Shown piece by piece: positions 44,185-46,724 of a stretch of 46,724 nucleotides of DNA. The position numbers and the translations under genes are program-made. The stretch is from Lingula anatina (Eukaryota > Brachiopoda > Lingulata > Lingulida > Lingulidae). Each line of letters opens with the position of its first letter. Within the stretch, counting starts at the first letter, position 1. The notes under the pieces were generated by a model. The model did not search any database. It saw only the letters and a program-made list of their open reading frames with translations, and was not told where the DNA came from. The DNA lies in the NCBI RefSeq assembly GCF_001039355.2, contig NW_019775624.1:382901-429624 (forward strand), in the 5' to 3' direction.

Positions 44185-46724
44185 ATGGAAAAGGCATTTT
44201 CTATTGTTTGTCTTTTCATAGCAGTTGGAGGTAAGTTGCTATATGTTATTTTCATAATATTTTTATAACTGCAGAATTTTTCAATTGTCATTATATTGGC
44301 TTAACTTAAATATTTCAACATTTTGAAGAGGTTTGCACATCATTTGTTATAATGCTTGCTATTAAACCTGCTTTATTGGTCATAAAGGAGGTTTCACTTC
44401 TGTTTTTAAGCTAAAAAGGTTGAGTACTACACATTTTAAGTTGTTTTTAGTGATTTTCAAAAAGGTAAAATTTTAAGTATTGCTCTGATTGTTTGTGAGT
44501 TTGTGGTCAAATATTGTATGGTAATAGAGGCCAAAATTCTGGAGNTGCACGCTCGGCTGACTGCAATTTAGCGTGAAACCCTAGGGAGTTAGGTCGATCT
44601 AAATCTAAATCTCTGGAAATGTACCCTTAGTGTCATTTTTCAGAACATTAGTTCTAGCCTAAGGTTAATTATTACTATTAAGCTACATATATAATAAATA
44701 TCCATCCTGCTGTCATATAAACAAAGAGGATAGGTCTGGCCCATTTTACATCCTTGATAATTTGATATAATTAAATTACTATTAATATTTGATTTTCATT
44801 TATTTAAATTTTTTTGTTTTGTTTCATTTTTTTTTTTGTAGATTGATAGTAGACCTAGGATGAACTAATTTGATTTTCATTTGGATCATGTGTATGGTTT
44901 ATTTGTAAAAACAATCCCTGATGTATTGAAATATTAATGTCTGTGAGAGAGGCTAGGAGAGAGAGTGCCTAAGAAACAGGTGCAGTAATGTCAATATCAA
45001 CAGGCTGTCACACTAGTCAGAAATCAACACAACCTGTGCAGGGCTCAAATTTTCTATGAACTTAAAGTGTAATTTAAATAGCCTTTTCTTTTTGGCAGTC
45101 AATGGCACTCAGGACTATATTTCCTGATTATTGATGCCATGGTAAAAACAAAACTTGTCAATTTAGAAAAACAGCACTTAGTACTATGGCATTCCTTCTT
45201 TGAGAACATTAAAATTGACAAGGATAAGTTGAATTATTACTTTTGCATGTGACTACATTTATTTAACTAACTTTTAGAGGTTTTTGTTTATTTTGAAATT
45301 AATTTGATTTTAATGTAAATACGTATTTTATTTTTTATTTGACCTCACAATTTTTTACTACCTTGACCTTATGGTTGCAATGATTTTAAATAACGTTATC
45401 ATTATTATATTGTTCCTCTGTTTTTATTATATGTTTTTATATATGTTAGATTTATTTGTTACATAGTTCACAAGTCCTTGCTTTGTTGAGCAATTTTATT
45501 ATTATTCTTTTATATGCATGTTTGTTGTATTTTTGTATGCTAACTTTATCCTAGTTGTTAATGTAAGGGCCCAGGACAACTGTGTTTCCAAATTGTGTCC
45601 AGAGGAATACATTCCTGTTTGTGGCTCAGATAGGAGAACATATGGTAAGTCTATTGGTTACATGTTTATACAACATAGTTACTCAAAAAACTGAAACATG
45701 CCAAATATCCAATCTTCATTTTTTTCAAGAATTATCCTGTTTAGTTGCTCACAAAATTGCTTTTATGTTTTATATATTCCATTTCAAAATTCGATCAAAT
45801 TTTGACCATTGTTTTATTGGAAAAAGAATTAATCAGTTATGTTTGAAAGGTGCGAAACTACTGGCAATGGTGGCATTTGGACAAATATTTTGTAGTTTTA
45901 AGAGTTGAGATGACATAGCAATTTCAGACAATTTATTTTTTACATGCGCTGTTCTATATGAACAAAAATAAAGGTTTAGTGATAATTGGACAATATCAAA
46001 TATAGTATTGGTTGGACATGTTTTACTGTTGGTACATTTCAATTAAAATTGCATTAAAGCATGGTTCTTAAGTAACAGAAGATCTTGTTGTTGTCTAAAG
46101 GGACAGTATAATTTATATGATTATAAAATAATAAAATTACATTTTTCTACTCAAAAATAGCTTTAGCAAGGCAACCATAAAACTTTTGCTCTTCTAAATA
46201 AAAAAAAGAAAAATGCTTTTGTAATATTGATTAAAGAATTGTTGAGTAAACTAGGAATTTCTACAACTATTATTTGTTTTAAATATCCAGTGTACAGTCC
46301 CTTTAAGTCAGAATATTTGAGTAGCATTAGCTTTCATTTCCTATCAAATGAATTTCTCACACAGATTTTAAAAGACTTCTTTTACATTTCCAGGCAATGA
46401 CTGTGAACTAGAGATTGCCATATGTTTGTTTCAAAATCAGGGAACCAAATTGTCAAAAGTCGGAGATGGTGAATGCTCACAATTAACCATAAATGCTATA
46501 AAAACTACTCAGCCTACCACAACCACAATAGAACTAACTACCACTCTTAAACCTACCACGACTCCAAAACCAACAACTCCTAAACCAACCACTACCCAAA
46601 AATCATCAACAATAGAGCCAACAACCACTACCCCCAAACCAACCACCCCAAAGCCAACAACCACTACCCCAAAACAAACAACACAAAGCCAACCACCACT
46701 ACTCCAGAACCAACAACACCAGAG
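44185..46724 (+). CDS. Secreted Kazal/Thr-Pro-rich protein, gene D (5' part, cut by window edge)
   Basis: Exons 44185-44230, 45555-45644 and 46394 to beyond the edge, phase-1 junctions. A signal peptide (MEKAFSIVCLFIAVG) ends near VRAQ. Then one classical Kazal domain split by an intron (CPEEYIPVCGSDRRTYG|NDC, spacing 4-7-10-6-16, ending GDGEC) and the start of a Thr/Pro/Lys-rich repeat. Exon 2 is 90 nt, exactly as in genes A, B and C. Near 46683 the repeat loses its TTTPKP frame: ACAACACAAAGCC stands where the pattern predicts one more C, so the last roughly 40 bases read in another frame. This is either an assembly error in repetitive DNA or a real frameshift. A single N lies in intron 1 at 44545 and a small MITE in intron 2. 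Confidence 0.78.
46099..46302. mobile_element. Small MITE with AGGGAC ends (gene D intron 2)
   Basis: AGGGACAGTATA (46099-46110) is matched by the inverted end GTGTACAGTCCCT (to 46302), with TTAA on the right and CTAA on the left. The outer bases (TTAA-AGGGA) match those of the element at 42292-42628, so the two may be relatives, but the inner sequence differs. Confidence 0.55.

Overview
The window looks like metazoan nuclear DNA, most likely from a mollusc and probably a bivalve. It is AT-rich and intron-rich with GT-AG splice sites. It carries conserved animal genes (NDUFAF7, ERO1, CISD2), a lineage-specific cluster of secreted Kazal/Thr-Pro-rich genes, and several small non-autonomous DNA elements. 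The bivalve assignment is an inference from gene style and element type. All exon models below were read by hand from splice consensus, frame and family conservation. Several runs of N show this is a draft assembly.

Layout. 1-508: one copy of a repeat found inverted at 40507-41032. 729-2776 (-): 5' part of NDUFAF7, a mitochondrial complex I assembly methyltransferase that runs off the left edge. 2777-3201: a compact divergent promoter shared with ERO1. 3202-16246 (+): complete ERO1, the ER thiol oxidase, with a duplicated exon for its catalytic CxxCxxC motif and repeats in its introns. 16247-20312: ERO1 3' region with a 1.84 kb near-identical tandem copy separated by a single N. 21705-24460 (-): a five-exon F-box gene with a probable 5' non-coding exon near 27302. 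27635-29397 (+): CISD2, sharing a divergent promoter with the F-box gene. 30948 to the right edge (+): four tandem paralogues (A to D) coding for secreted Kazal-domain proteins, three of them with long Thr/Pro-rich, mucin-like segments.

How the genes relate. The housekeeping genes are arranged as two head-to-head pairs. ERO1 (ER disulfide formation), CISD2 (ER/mitochondrial 2Fe-2S protein) and NDUFAF7 (complex I) are not one pathway; their adjacency is probably incidental. The Kazal cluster is a local expansion. Every Kazal unit is split by a phase-1 intron, so each internal exon carries the end of one domain and the start of the next and can be duplicated or lost without breaking frame. Two Kazal subtypes alternate: a classical one, and a variant in which the fourth cysteine is moved two residues while the C3-C5 distance stays the same.

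Most notable observations: (1) two adjacent 87-nt ERO1 exons that both encode the active-site motif, probably spliced mutually exclusively, only one keeping the N-glycosylation sequon; (2) a series of small hairpins in ERO1 intron 1 with a near-constant TGTCTCG loop and different but complementary stems; (3) the Kazal cluster and its displaced-cysteine domain type; (4) two Helitron-like 3' ends whose hairpin stems show compensatory changes.
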